Below, piece after piece: positions 10,613 to 23,500 of a stretch of DNA of 64,000 bases. A program made the position numbers and the translations under genes. Source of the DNA: Hydra vulgaris. Its lineage: Eukaryota; Cnidaria; Hydrozoa; Anthoathecata; Hydridae. The first letter of the stretch is position 1. Every line of letters starts with the position of its first letter. The DNA lies in assembly GCF_038396675.1 (NCBI RefSeq), contig NC_088921.1, positions 30,517,501 to 30,581,500 on the forward strand, given 5' to 3'. Below the pieces are notes generated by a model. It was not told the origin of the DNA. It searched no databases and saw nothing but the letters and a program-made list of their open reading frames with translations.

Positions 10613-12069
10613 ATGAGAATGAACTACTTTTGCATTTTTGTTACGTTCCTGATTTCTTTTCAAGTTTTTGTGAGTAAAATTAAAGAATATAACTTATATT
10701 TATATATTAACAAATATATATTTTTAAAATTAATGTAAAATAATATTTATAAGTTGACATAAATATTTCATAATTTACTAATTAAGTATTTATCAAACTT
10801 TTGAACAATATGTGGCTTGTTGTTTAGCTGAGCGAAGCAGCTCCTTTCAAGCATGGCAAAGATAATGTTGCCGATACAAAGTGAATATCCTTAACTTTAA
10901 ATGTTTTGATAATTTAAAATTTGCAGAGTAATAATTTTCATATAAAATATCTCTTTTAGCATCGATAACGAAGATGAATCCAGTCAAGAAGTAACTTTAA
11001 TTTTGCTAACATTTCAATTTTCTTTAATATTTTTTTAAAGCTTTCATCAAATTTATTTGCTTTTTTTTAAAATCTGTGTTTTCTAATTTATCTTTTTAAA
11101 AATTTTTGATATGGATTTAAAAATATAAATGCTTTTTTTTATTTTAGGAAAACAAAGATTTATTTTCAAATAAACTGAGTGATTATGGTGGAGGATACGG
11201 AGGAGGATACGGAGGATACGGTGGTGGTTATGGGGGATATGGTTACGGAAAAAGAGAAATGTAAATTTTATTGCTTTAACTTACACCTTTTTTATAATGT
11301 AACATTAAACCTTACTTTATATTCAACCTAGAAATGAAGACAAAGATAAAAGCGAAAGTGGATATGGCGGATATGGTTATGGAAAAAGAGAAATGTAAGT
11401 TTTGTTGCTTTAACTTGCACCTTTTTTATAATGTAACATTAAACCTAACTTTATCTTCAACCTAGAAATGAAGACAAAGATAAAAGCGAAAGTGGATATG
11501 GCGGATATGGTCACGGAAAAAGAGAAATGTAAGTTTTGTTGCTTTAAATTACACCTTAATTATAATGTAACATTAAACCTTACTTTATCTTCAACGTAGA
11601 AATGAAGACAAAGATAAAAGCGAAAGTGAATATGGGGGATATGGTTACGGAAAAAGAGAAATGTAAGTTTTGTTGCTTTAACTTACACCTTATTTATAAT
11701 GTAACATTAAGCCTTACTTTATATTCAACCTAGAAATGAAGACGAAAATAAAAGCGACAATGGATATGGCGGATATGGTTACGGAAAAAAAGAGATGTAA
11801 GATCTTTATTATAATGTGCTTTTTATTATATTAATATTGTATTATTAAAATAATAACTATATTGAACTTTATTTTGATATAGAAGTGAATTTGCTGATCC
11901 TTGGAGAGGTGGTAGCAGAAGCAGTGGAGGCGGCGGTGGCGGTGGTGGTGGAGGCGGAAGCGGAGCAGGTGGTGGTGGAGGAGGAGGAGGAGGCGGTGGT
12001 GGTGGAGGCGGTGGCGGAGGCGGTGGTGGAAGCAGTAGCTGGGGAAGAGGAAGAGGCAGAGGCAAGTAA
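10613..12069 (+). CDS. Secreted Gly/Tyr-rich repeat precursor with KR sites, 9 exons (left copy)
   Basis: Exons: 10613-10669, 10828-10880, 10960-10990, 11148-11260, 11332-11394, 11466-11528, 11600-11662, 11734-11796 and 11883-12069. All introns are GT..AG and the frame is continuous (230 aa). Exon 1 encodes a signal peptide (MRMNYFCIFVTFLISFQVF). Exons 2-3 encode an acidic spacer. Exon 4 encodes a Gly/Tyr run ending GYGYGKRE. Exons 5-8 are near-identical 63-nt modules, each giving INEDKDKSES-GYGGYGYG-KR-E with small variants (GYGHG in module 2, GKKE in module 4). Exon 9 encodes DPWRGGSRSS, a long poly-Gly stretch and a GRGRGRGK end. Gly-Lys-Arg is the classical signal for prohormone cleavage and C-terminal amidation, so modules could release amidated YGGYGY-type peptides. 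That is inference; a structural or mucus protein is the main alternative. I do not recognise a named family. A diverged paralogue lies inverted at 50126-52196. Confidence 0.85.
11332..11796 (+). repeat. 134-bp exon+intron tandem repeat, 4 units
   Basis: Exon starts at 11332, 11466, 11600 and 11734 are exactly 134 bp apart: a 63-nt exon plus a 71-nt intron. Both exon and intron are conserved between units, so whole units were duplicated. All internal introns are phase 2, so adding or removing a unit keeps the reading frame. Confidence 0.95.
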
Positions 12070-12316
12070 TGTAAGTTTTACAACGTAATTTTTTTGATAT
12101 TTAGACATTGTTTCCACTAGTAAACTTTTCTATATTTATAAGTTTTTATTGTTTTCGTATAGAAAGAAGACCGCATTCGATATCAATCCGAATTTACGAA
12201 AAATAATTGTAATCTTAATTCATTTAATATATATACTTTTATATAAATATTTTTGCTTAATTTATTCAGAAAAAGTGTTACGTCTCAAACCGTTTCGAAA
12301 CATCCATTAATATTAA

Positions 12317-12322
12317 AATAAA
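12317..12322 (+). terminator. Candidate poly(A) signal of the left repeat-precursor gene
   Basis: AATAAA lies about 250 bp after the stop codon. A GTAAGT donor directly after the stop (12071) and a TATAG acceptor near 12162 suggest an intron in the 3' untranslated region. In the right-arm paralogue the equivalent signal is separated from the gene by the transposon at 46894-49887. Confidence 0.4.
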
Positions 12323-12389
12323 TTAAAAGTTTCATTTTCTGTTTGTTTGTTTTTTCCTACAAATTAAAAATCTAAAGATTTTCAATATC

Positions 12390-12600
12390 ACGAAAAGTTT
12401 TTTTTAATACCAAAAACTTCTTTTTAATGCCAATAGTTTTTTTTTTAACACCAAAAACCTTTTTTTTTAATACCAAAAACCTTAATGTTAATACCAAAAG
12501 CATTTTTTTATTACAAAAAACTTTGATGTTAATGCCAAAATCCTTTTTTTAATACCAAAAACCTTTTTTTTTTAATACCAACTTTAAAAGTTTTTTTAGA
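12390..12600. repeat. Tandem repeat of AATACCAAAAACCTTTTTT units
   Basis: About seven imperfect copies of a roughly 28-bp unit with variable T runs. A mirrored, diverged array is at about 46615-46815 in the right arm. Confidence 0.8.
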
Positions 12601-12850
12601 GAGTTAAGGTTAAGGAAAAGTTAAAGTTAAGTTTTGCTTCCATTTGATGCAAAAGATGGATAGTTGTGAGTGTAGCATACTATCATAAAAATGAATAGAC
12701 TCGCAGTGTATATCTATTTGAGACAAACACTTTTAGTGTACGCACTAAAATGTTTGGCTTAGAACTAAAAAATAATTGAGATACTTTATAGTTTAAACTT
12801 AACTCTTAACTGTCTTTTCCATCAAATGAAAGCAATTTTAGAACAGTTAA
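12600..12850. repeat. Fold-back (MITE-like) element
   Basis: GCTTCCATTTGATGCAAAAGA near 12640 is nearly complementary to TCTTTTCCATCAAATGAAAGC near 12815, and an inner ACACTTTTAGTGTACG/CACTAAAATGTTT pair lies between. The right arm has the same structure at about 46370-46600, so it predates the duplication. Confidence 0.6.
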
Positions 12851-13669
12851 AAATTACAACAATCTTAAATTTAAGAATAATTTAAAGAATAATTAAAGAT
12901 AAGTATGATTTTTTTTGAGTCCTAACAATTTATGATAACAATGCTTCTTTAATATTTTACTTCTATTATAACACAAGCAAAAGTTGCTTTATAATCATTT
13001 AATTATTAATTTGATATTTTTCATAACAAGTTATGAGAAACATTAAATATTATTGTTAACAGCGATATTCAATTTTTTATTAACAGTAATTAAAAACAAT
13101 ATTTGAAATTTTGGCGCAAGAATTATCTTTTCTGCAATACTTGATTACTCACAATAAACAAAATTTTGTATGCTTCAATAATATTTTAACGTGTGCTTTT
13201 TCTTCGAGACAGTTATTTAACTTCGACACAGTTGTTTGCTTCATTCTTTAATTACTTCACAGTAATTGTCTAACTTGTTTTTGTCTTGCAAAGAGGAAGG
13301 CATAAAACGATTTAATTTTTCGAAGCTTTTTTGTTGCTATGATACCGTAGTATGTTAGCTCATAAAAATTAGCAAAAGAATTTAAAAAAATGTTTTTTGA
13401 ATAAATAAAAAGTGAACATTGTTATAACAACTGTATTCTAACCACTTTAAACAGCATTCTAATTCTTTAGTCATAAGGAAAACTTTAATTTTTTGAAGAA
13501 GCTGAGGTACAAGTCGCAGAAATCCATTCGGTTAAATGAAACAAACTGTCATTTTTAACATTTTATTTATTTTACTTTTACAAAACTTCAAAATGAATTG
13601 TTTACCCAAATAAAAAAAATCATAGCAACTACTTGCTTTATATTACGGAGAAACTTTATTAACGCCATA
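12851..13669. other. Noncoding left-arm DNA
   Basis: A+T-rich sequence without a supported gene. It aligns in reverse complement with about 45.59-46.37 kb. Confidence 0.5.
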
Positions 13670-14060
13670 AACTTAAGCACACCTACGATTAAGAAAATAA
13701 TGTTGTAGTTTTTATAATATAAAATCCCTTACCAAGTTGATAACCCTTTTTCTTTTATCTTCTCTCTTTCGCTCTCCCGTATAGAGAATGAAAGTCATAT
13801 CTTTGTCTCACAACTTTTTGTACAACACGATTCTAAAACAACGTTGACTTGTTATTAAGAATTTTAAAATTTTTCTTAAAACTATTGTTATTATATTCGG
13901 TGCTATAAAAATAAGCTTTTGGACGTTTCTTTTCGTTCTTGTCAACTTATTCACATATTTAATCTGCCACTAATATTTAGGTCAAAATACGCCATGAAAA
14001 ATTAGCTACTCCTTGCATCTTTTAAGTACCATAGATTTTCCGCCTCGTATCAGCCTAACA
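13670..14060. other. Segment present only in the left arm
   Basis: Flanks 'TTTATTAACGCCA' and 'GATTGTTAAATTT' are adjacent in the right arm (about 45550-45570), whereas here about 390 bp separate them. The segment has no coding potential I can support and no clear terminal repeats, so it is either an insertion here or a deletion in the right arm. Confidence 0.6.
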
Positions 14061-14599
14061 TGATTGTTAAATTTTACAGAAACAAAATATTTTTAATTGA
14101 AGTTTAATTTTAAATAAATATTTAATTTAGGAAGAGGTTTAATTTAAGAAGTCAATGGAATACGAAGCATTCTATGAAATAGGAATCCCTCAAAATATGA
14201 ATCATCCAATATAACTGTTCCTATATTTTGGTGTGATGCGCGCGTTAAAGTTGTTTTATTTTAGCTAAACAAATTTCCTATTTTTCAGAAAATTTAGGTT
14301 TTTTAGTTGCAATAACAAAATCAATAAAAAAAAAAAAATTAAAAGAATATTTTCTGGCTCATCTTTTTTATTTTACTACTTTATTTAACAAAATATTTGG
14401 CAACCTTGGCTTGGTATTATGCAGTCTATAAAATTTCATGATTGAACAGCGATATCCAAGAATCCTCTTGATCCATTATTATATATTTTATTATAAGATT
14501 AACCTGTTCTTGTATTGCCATTCAATAATTATTTTCATCACCTTGATCAATATTGTAAACATTTTTAACAATCGTTGTTATCATAGTTGTGTCTGTTAA
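14061..14599. other. Noncoding left-arm DNA
   Basis: No gene is visible. It is mirrored at about 45.03-45.55 kb. Confidence 0.5.
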
Positions 14600-14705
14600 T
14601 GAATTCTTTCTCTGTTACTCAGTTCTTTCTCTTTTAACAAGTTCTTTCTCCGTTTAATCAGTTCTTTCTCTGTTAATCAGTTCTTTCTCTATTATTCAGT
14701 TCTTC
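14600..14705. repeat. About 20-bp tandem repeat (AGTTCTTTCTCTGTTAATC)
   Basis: Five imperfect copies in a row. The reverse complement of the same array is at about 44930-45030 in the right arm. Confidence 0.85.
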
Positions 14706-15800
14706 TTTCATCAAAGTCTTTTGATCAAAAAAAAATTTTTTCATCCAAATTTACATAATACTTTTAGCTTTTTTCCGCTTCTTGGAAAAGGTGTTTGATA
14801 TTATTAAAAATATTATTAACTCGAATTGATATAACGAGGAACAAATCTTCATCATCTCGGGTTTTACTGCATCTTGCTCTGGTTGGACTTAAATAAATCT
14901 AAACAATCAGCACTTTATCACTAATATGCGCAAGATTATCGCATAATCTTGGCGTTCAATGTGTCTGATAATGCGAAAGATCTTGAACTATGAGTAGTTA
15001 ATTTCTTAAATAATTTCCTAAATAATATATAGTATAAAAGTACATAGAAATTGTAATATAAAAGTGTGTTGTAAATTACGTCTTTTAAAACGAAAGAAAT
15101 AATTTACAGAGAAAATATGTACTTTTATATTATATTTTCTATGTGTTTTTATACTAATTAGCAAATATAGTATAAAAATATATAGAAAATATAATATAAA
15201 AGTACATAGGAAATATAATAAAAGTACTGAGGAAATTTTTCTTTTTTGAAAGCAATAAAAGATAAGTAAAATGTGATCCTTACAAGATGCATGAAATTTT
15301 GTGTTTTTCTTTTTTCTGTTCTTACAAGATGGATAAAAATTTGTTTGTTTGTTTTTTAACTTTTTTTATTTTTTAAAATAATTTTTCTAGACAGTAAGTT
15401 AAGATCGCACATAAATTTTTTTTTGTATGGCAGTCTACACTTTCCTTAATATATTTCAAGTTAATAATTTTAAACATGTTTCAAGTTAATAATTTAATCT
15501 TTTGGTATCAGTATTTGCACTGGTTTTTTAAGATGACAATACAACCATCTGCGATTTAATTTTTTAATGAAGGATTAGACTTACTAGTATCATATGGTGC
15601 AAAAAAAAAAATCCATGTGGCTAAGTTGGCTTTAATAGATACGGCCACTCAAAGTTTGTTTTTTTACAATTTTCGTACATTTATACAATGATTTCTAGAC
15701 AATAGACAGTTTTTGAGTTGAAACATAATAAAAGAAAAATATTTCAATTATTACTTCTTAAAGTAAGACATGAAGCAAGTTAAGAAAGTCGGCTAAAATT
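14706..15800. other. Noncoding left-arm DNA with TATAAAAGTACATAGAAA repeats
   Basis: Several dispersed direct and inverted copies of a TATAAAAGTACATAGAAA motif lie between about 15030 and 15230. No gene is visible. The right arm has the same motif set near 44170-44280 and 44560-44600, but an extra block of roughly 280 bp separates them there. Confidence 0.55.
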
Positions 15801-15933
15801 CTTTTTTTTTTGTGATTTAAGTGCTCTATAAAGTTCTTGCGGTCTTATCACATAGCATCGTGGAATAGATTTTAACAAGCAATGTTGCACCATGGACCTC
15901 CAGATCTGAAGCCACTACACCACGGCTGCTGCA
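15801..15933 (-). mobile_element. tRNA-derived SINE (left-arm copy)
   Basis: On the minus strand it starts GCAGCCGTGGTGTAGTGGCTTC, resembling a tRNA A box (TGGTGTAGTGG). A GAGGTCC block follows, then a conserved AAGACCGCAAGAACTTTATAGAGCACTT 3' part and an A-rich tail. The mirrored copy at 43577-43705 shows it was present before the inverted duplication. It shares layout with the younger SINE at 47325-47535. It is too degenerate to be a functional tRNA. Confidence 0.75.
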
Positions 15934-18162
15934 ATTCTTACGATTTTTAAAGTACCACCTATAGCGAACGCTAAATATTTAGAATAAGATAATTTGTATT
16001 TGTCATTGCATCTATTATACAAATAAAATGTACAAAAAAAAAGAAAGAAAACAAAATTTGAACATTTAGGATTTGCGACTGTTTGATTCTGACAGACAAT
16101 GGCTTTTAAAACACCTTTAGTTAAAACTAGCTTTTCCACCAAAAAAATTTGCAAAACTTTGGTTATCTTTTTGCATGTACTTCAAAATTACTATTAACTG
16201 CAAAGTTTTGTAATATATATTTTCATAAATATATGTTAAGGGCTGCATTTATTGCCAAAAATGCGCTGGTTCTTGTACGTTACAGAGTAAATGTCAAACC
16301 CATCGTCGAACAATTAAAGTCAAGTAACTCCCTTTTATTGGAGTATTTTTTAGATATTTTAATTTCTTTTTAAATAAAATATTATTATTAAAAAAAAATC
16401 TATTTCATAGATTTTTTTTAAATTAATGACATTTTTATTTCAAAAAAATCTGTAAAATTTAATATATAAATAACATTTTTATTAAAAAAAATCTATGAAA
16501 TTGATTTTTTTTTTATATATATTTTTTTATTTAAGAATATGAAAAATAAAAAAACAAAAAAATCAATGTTAGCAAAAAAATCTGCTAAAACCGTTAAATA
16601 CGATTAATATAAAACTTATTTAATAACTTTAAAATTTCATTAATTTTCTTAAATTAGTACAAAATTAATAAAAATACATTTTGCATTTTTAAATTTTACA
16701 TTTTTATCAATAAAAAAATGTTAAACTCGTTACAAATCTCTTTAGTAAACATGAATCATTGCAGAGCCAAGTGTTCCTAGTCGGATGTTTGCATAACATT
16801 ATGTCTGAATTCTTTTCTATTTTTTCTGCATTTAATAGTTATTTTACTTTTGACAGATAATATATTCGGTTATTTTTCTTGAGTTACTACATTTTTCTGC
16901 CGGATTGAAAATGGGGTTTTACAGCAAATAGTTTGCAGACGGTTTTACATTTGCTTATTTTTTAGCTAATTTGAGTTGCTTTGCTTCTTCACTTCTTCTG
17001 TAACTTTTGGAGTATTAGATTGCCTAAATTTTTTCACATAAACCTGATTTTTCTTGTGAAAAATTTTTCTTTCTACTTCGTTCTATGTCAAACCTTGGAA
17101 CTGGTTGCAGCTGGTTTAAAAAATATAGGAAAAAGTTGTATGTGCATTGATGGTGGTGATTGATTAAATGCTTCTGAGATGCACATTGATTTATTGTTGG
17201 GTAGAATTTACCCAGTACTTACTTAAATTTTATTGAAAACTACCCATAGCGTGTTAACGTGTAATTCACTATTACTATGCCATTCACTATTTGAGCAACA
17301 GAGAAACGTTTTCTTTATTCGTGTTTATGTGTATTTGTAATAATAAGTAAGAATCAAGCTATTAGTGATGTTCGTATTTTTCATCTAAAAGGATATTTTT
17401 AACTCATTGCTGTGTTGCAATGTCGTAAATATGTCGTAAATCTTTTAATAATCTCAAAGATGATAGCTTTGTTAGCATATTTATGAAATAAGTGTCTGAA
17501 GAAGAACTTTTGATTTTCAGAAAAGATGTGATTCAAAAAATTATCCTCGCCAGTTTTGTGTAAATACCCTTGCTTTAAAAACATGCTTCATTTTAAAGAT
17601 ATAGTGTTATAATTTATTAAAACGTGTGTTGATTATATATATATATATATTTTTTTATTAATTTTTTTTTTTTTAATTTATATTTTATGCTACCTATGGT
17701 ATTTTAGATTTTTTTGTTTATTTATTAAATTTGTTTACTTAAGTTAACAAAACTTTTTTTTTGTTCCATCACTTACATAAGGTTCAAAAGGATATAAGCA
17801 TGAATTTAAAGACCTGTTTCTACTCACCAAGTTGTGAGTGGAAACAGGAAACTATTTCTGTTCTTTTTTTTTTCTTTTTTTCTTTAAAGAAAGGTAGCCA
17901 AAAATATTATAAATTGAATACGGTAATGCAACCCTGAGTTTTTGGTTATAATTTGAATTTTGTTACTTATTTCAGATTTTAAAAGTATTTTCTACTCACC
18001 CCATTTTACGGTATTCTACAGCCACATACAACACATGAAAAAGACATAAACTGTCTTTTAAACATACAACACACAAAAAAAACATAAACTGTCAATAACT
18101 ATTCTTCAAACTTTAAGGAATTCACAGTACATGGTTATAAAATTCACAGAATTTAACATTTA
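15934..18162. other. Noncoding left-arm DNA
   Basis: Short open frames here either lack an ATG or are not conserved as protein in the mirrored copy (41.45-43.58 kb). Around 16380-16560 are several short palindromes of the form AAAAATCTATTTCATAGATTTTT. No gene is supported. Confidence 0.55.
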
Positions 18163-20040
<1,878 letters not shown>

Positions 20041-20339
20041 GTTTTTAAAAAAGCATTTATGGATGTTGTTACAATTTTTTATGTCAAAAACAAAAGAGCG
20101 AGTTTCTTTATTAGCATACACTTTTTATTCTATTATTCGCTTTTAGTTTAATAATCAAAATAGAGTCTTTGCGCTTTGATTTTTTTTTAAAAAAAAAAAA
20201 AGAATATCAGAATAAAATTTTCATTAACCAGAATAACATTTTCATAATGAGGCGTTAGAAAGAAAAATATATCCATTTTTTCACTCATTTCAATCATTTT
20301 TTTAATTTTTTTATTACTCAACTATTTTACTTAAATATT

Positions 20340-20528
20340 GTATTACCGAGTTAGCGCATGACGTGTTTAGTACGTCTAATTAAACGTCTTGTGACGAGAC
20401 GTGTTTTAGACGTTACGTGACGTTTAAAACACGCCACATACTACAAATTCCAGTTGACTTCACGTTACGTTCGAAACACAGAATGTGTTTTAGACGTCTT
20501 GCGACGTGTAAAACATATTTAGTGTTTA
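20340..20528. mobile_element. Short ACGT-rich element with CCCAGT-type end
   Basis: A 190-bp block dense in TTAGACGT, ACGTGACG and AAACACGT motifs. The right end reads GTGTTTACTGGG, the same as the right end of the 2.65-kb element at 33388-36035. The left end (CCGAGTTAGCGC) is a poorer match. It is probably a non-autonomous relative. Flanking TTA/TAA makes the target duplication uncertain. Confidence 0.5.
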
Positions 20529-20739
20529 CTGGGTAACCTAAATTTTATTCAAAGTTATTGCTATTACAAAGAACAACTCTATTCACTAATAATTACATAA
20601 ATAAACATTCATTTGAAAGTACAATAGAAAACTCATGATTTTTACAGATAATAATATGGATTCATAAATAAACTTTGTTGATTTTTTTAAAAAACTGGTA
20701 TAAAATTCAAGCTTAAGAGATCTATTCGAAAAAAAAAAA

Positions 20740-20905
20740 GTTTAGAAAGCTGAAAGTTTAGTACTCGAAATTAGTTTTTGAAAGAACTGATTTCTTTAAG
20801 CTCAAGAATAATTTTTTTAGAAAAAAAGGTTTAGAAAGCTGGAAATTTAGTACTCGAAATAAGTTTTTGAAAGAACTGATTTCTTTAAGCCAAAGAAAAA
20901 AATTT
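20740..20905. repeat. Direct tandem duplication of about 87 bp
   Basis: AAAGTTTAGAAAGCTG..AGTTTAGTACTCGAAAT.AGTTTTTGAAAGAACTGATTTCTTTAAGC occurs twice in a row with few differences. Confidence 0.9.
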
Positions 20906-21024
20906 TAAAAGCAAATATATTAGGTTTTAGTACACAAACATACAACTACTGAAAGAAATACTATGCAAATAACAATTATATTTGTAATGCTTTTATAATT
21001 GTCATATGAAATGTATTGAAGATC

Positions 21025-21030
21025 TTTATT
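21025..21030 (-). terminator. Poly(A) signal of the 73-aa secreted-peptide gene
   Basis: AATAAA on the minus strand, about 41 bp downstream of the stop codon at 21074-21072. Confidence 0.6.
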
Positions 21031-21071
21031 CGCAAAATGTGTTTTAAATAATTTGATCATTAATACCATTG

Positions 21072-21293
21072 CTAAATGCACTCCACACCCCAGAGTTTAC
21101 ACGGAAGACTTTCTTTCTTCTTTGAAACTAAACGCTTAGTAAAATAAGGATTTTGTTTCATATTCTTACTATCTCCAAGTATAAAGTTTTTGATTTCCAA
21201 TTGGTCGTGCAATCCAGGAGGAATCTCTGGCTTACAGTCCTTTTTAGACATTACAAAATCCAGGAGCACAAGAATTATGATCCAACGGTACAT
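21072..21293 (-). CDS. Small secreted cysteine-containing peptide precursor, 73 aa
   Basis: The frame from ATG (21293) to TAG (21072) encodes 73 residues. MYRWIIILVLLDFVMS is a good signal peptide. After it come DCKPEIPPGLHDQLEIKNF, a polar middle, then a basic KRLVSKKK stretch and a C-terminal ESLPCKLWGVECI tail. The three cysteines are at about positions 19, 64 and 71. The last two, six residues apart, could form a small disulfide loop. Cleavage at KKK would free the 13-residue tail. Upstream is an in-frame non-ATG extension; I choose the ATG because it starts the signal peptide. Gene layout is compact: TATAAA about 140 bp upstream and AATAAA about 41 bp downstream, no intron. It lies in the spacer between the two duplication arms. 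I do not recognise the family. A peptide hormone or an antimicrobial peptide are both possible, and neither is shown. Confidence 0.65.
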   Translation of the reverse strand: MYRWIIILVLLDFVMSKKDCKPEIPPGLHDQLEIKNFILGDSKNMKQNPYFTKRLVSKKKESLPCKLWGVECI

Positions 21294-21433
21294 TTTCCTG
21301 TTACTCTTTTTTGGTGTTTTACTGCGCACCAAAATCTGTTGATTGTAATTTTATTTTACTCAAACGTTGTCTTCTACCAAACTATGGCGCAGCCAAAAAG
21401 GTTGCACCCCTTCTTCACGCCTCTTAAGCAAAG

Positions 21434-21439
21434 TTTATA
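21434..21439 (-). promoter_or_regulatory. TATA box of the 73-aa peptide gene
   Basis: TATAAA on the minus strand at 21439-21434 (context GAATACTATAAACTTTGC). It would place the transcript start near 21405 and leave a 5' untranslated region of about 110 nt. Confidence 0.4.
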
Positions 21440-23139
21440 GTATTCTGTAATTTTCTAGTTAAATGGTAATTATTTTAAGGTGTTGGCTATAAATACGTTA
21501 GCAAAACTAGGCGTTCATAGAAAAATGCTGGCAATAAAAACTCCAAACTAATTTTAAAGCTTAATGCGCATTATAAATTTTACATATAAAACTTTTTCTT
21601 TAAAGTTTCTAAAATTTAAGGAATAAGTTTATTTTTAGAAGGAGGAGTTTCAAGCATAACAAGATGGAGTTTAGAACATAAAGCTGATAAAAATCTATTG
21701 CACATTTTTAAAACTTTAGAAGTTAACAAGAAACATTTTATGTAATAGTTTTTTGAATCTAAATATTTTGAAAAAAAAAAATTTAGAACATTTTTAACCC
21801 AATTATTTTGATGATGGCAAAATTTTTAAAGATTTATTTGTACTGTTAAAAGTTTGTAAAAGAAAGTTATTATTTATTTTGCCATCATCAAAAGGATTGA
21901 TTGAAATTAATGAAAAAAAAAAAAACAAAAAAAAAACGAACAAAATTAAAAACCACAATTGAACTTAAAGATTTGCAATGTGGATTATTTATATCTACGA
22001 TCTATTCTATTACCTAGGAGATAATTTGTTTTTCTATAGGAGATAATTTGTTTTAAATAAAGCCTAATCGTTATTAAAATACTTAACGAAGGGATTTTGT
22101 CTGATTACGTGTATAAGTAAATAAAATAAATCATTTGATCGATTAAATAATTTTAATTTCAATAAATAGATATTTAAATAAAAATTTAAAAAAGTAAAAA
22201 AATATATATTATTTTTTATTAAAAAGAAACGTTAACCAACTTTATATCTGCAAAGATATAATGTGTTAATGTGTGCGTGATAAGTGCAAAGTATATAAGG
22301 ACGTACCGAGTTCAATATCAATACAACGTCACCTTCTTTAGAGAGAGAGTAGGTGTCATAAAAAGGTGACGAAATATGACGTTTCTGAGTGGGTTTACTT
22401 GAAAGTGATTCAGTTACCGAGTGTTAAGGTGGTACTAAATTATAAACACTGGAAGTTTTTCTAACTCTAAGATTGACTTCTACCAATAAAAGAAAATAAT
22501 AAAAATTTTAAAACCTTTAAGCTATTATCTGATCAAAGTTATCTTAAGATTTTAAAATGGACCAATAACATTCAGGGGCGGACGTAAGATATTTTTAGAT
22601 ATTTTAGTAATGACACTTTCAGGAATTGTAAAAAATTTTTGTTGATTTATGTCTTGTTTGGTTTATTGCTTATGTTAATTTATGTTCATTATGTTTCTTT
22701 ATGTTCATTATCAAAAAATTTATAAAATCAAAATAATCAAACCAATAAAAAAAAAAAGGTTTTTTTTTAAATTTACGTAATAAGAGACTAAGAACAAAAA
22801 TACTCCAAAAGGTTTGCCCCTTCCCCCAACCCAAAAGCGTAGATAATGAGTTTATAAAATATTTTAGGCTAATATCTTAAACTTAATTTAAATTCATCGA
22901 CGTGTTTTTAATACTATATTTAAGCTTTTGAAGGTTATAACAATGTGAATTTCGCACCCCTCCTCTCCCCCTCCTTCCCCTCCAAAAAGAAATGTTTTCA
23001 ATTTTGCATAGTCATAACTTTTTGGAGGTAATGACTATGAGAATTTTTAAACCCCCCTCCCTTCATCCCCCAGATGTTTTAAATTTTGTCGTCGTTATAA
23101 CTTTAGAAAACTAAAAGATTATTGGAATGAAACATATTT
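21440..23139. other. Noncoding spacer with a short inverted repeat near 21795-21900
   Basis: TTTTGATGATGGCAAAAT (near 21806) and its reverse complement ATTTTGCCATCATCAAAA (near 21880) enclose about 60 bp, a probable small MITE. GGAGATAATTTGTTTT occurs twice near 22015-22050. No gene is supported in the rest. Confidence 0.5.
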
Positions 23140-23500
23140 TCACGAAATAAACTTTTATTTGCATATCTTTTGAAAAAAGTTCACCCCGCCATTGAAAAAT
23201 CGATTTTTAACTACGCAAACCGGTTTTTATTGTCGTCATCATTGAAATTTATTTAAATTCAGTTAAATATTTTAATGAGTATATATTTTTCAGTCAATGT
23301 ATGTGCATCTTAAAAACTGTTTCAAAGATTTTTTATTTGAAAAAATATTTACTTATTAATTTATTTAACTAAACTTAAATAAATTTCAATGATGACGTCA
23401 ATAAAAACCGGTTTGCGTATTTAGAAATGGATTTTTCAATAACGGGGTGAACTTTTTTTCAAAAGATATGCAAATAATAATTCATTTCGTGCTTTTTAGG
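23140..23500. repeat. Fold-back element with about 125-bp arms
   Basis: ATTTGCATATCTTTTGAAAA..GTTCACCCCG..ATTGAAAAATC and AACCGGTTTTTATTG..TCATCATTGAAATTTATTTAA recur in reverse complement at about 23375-23500, with about 110 bp between the arms. The structure is typical of a fold-back or MITE transposon. Confidence 0.8.

Noticed and set aside
11826-12117. Antisense frames rich in proline, Ala/Ser/Thr or Val/Glu over the terminal exon (also 50078-50370)
   Set aside because: They are other-frame readings of the poly-glycine GGN tract of the repeat-precursor gene.
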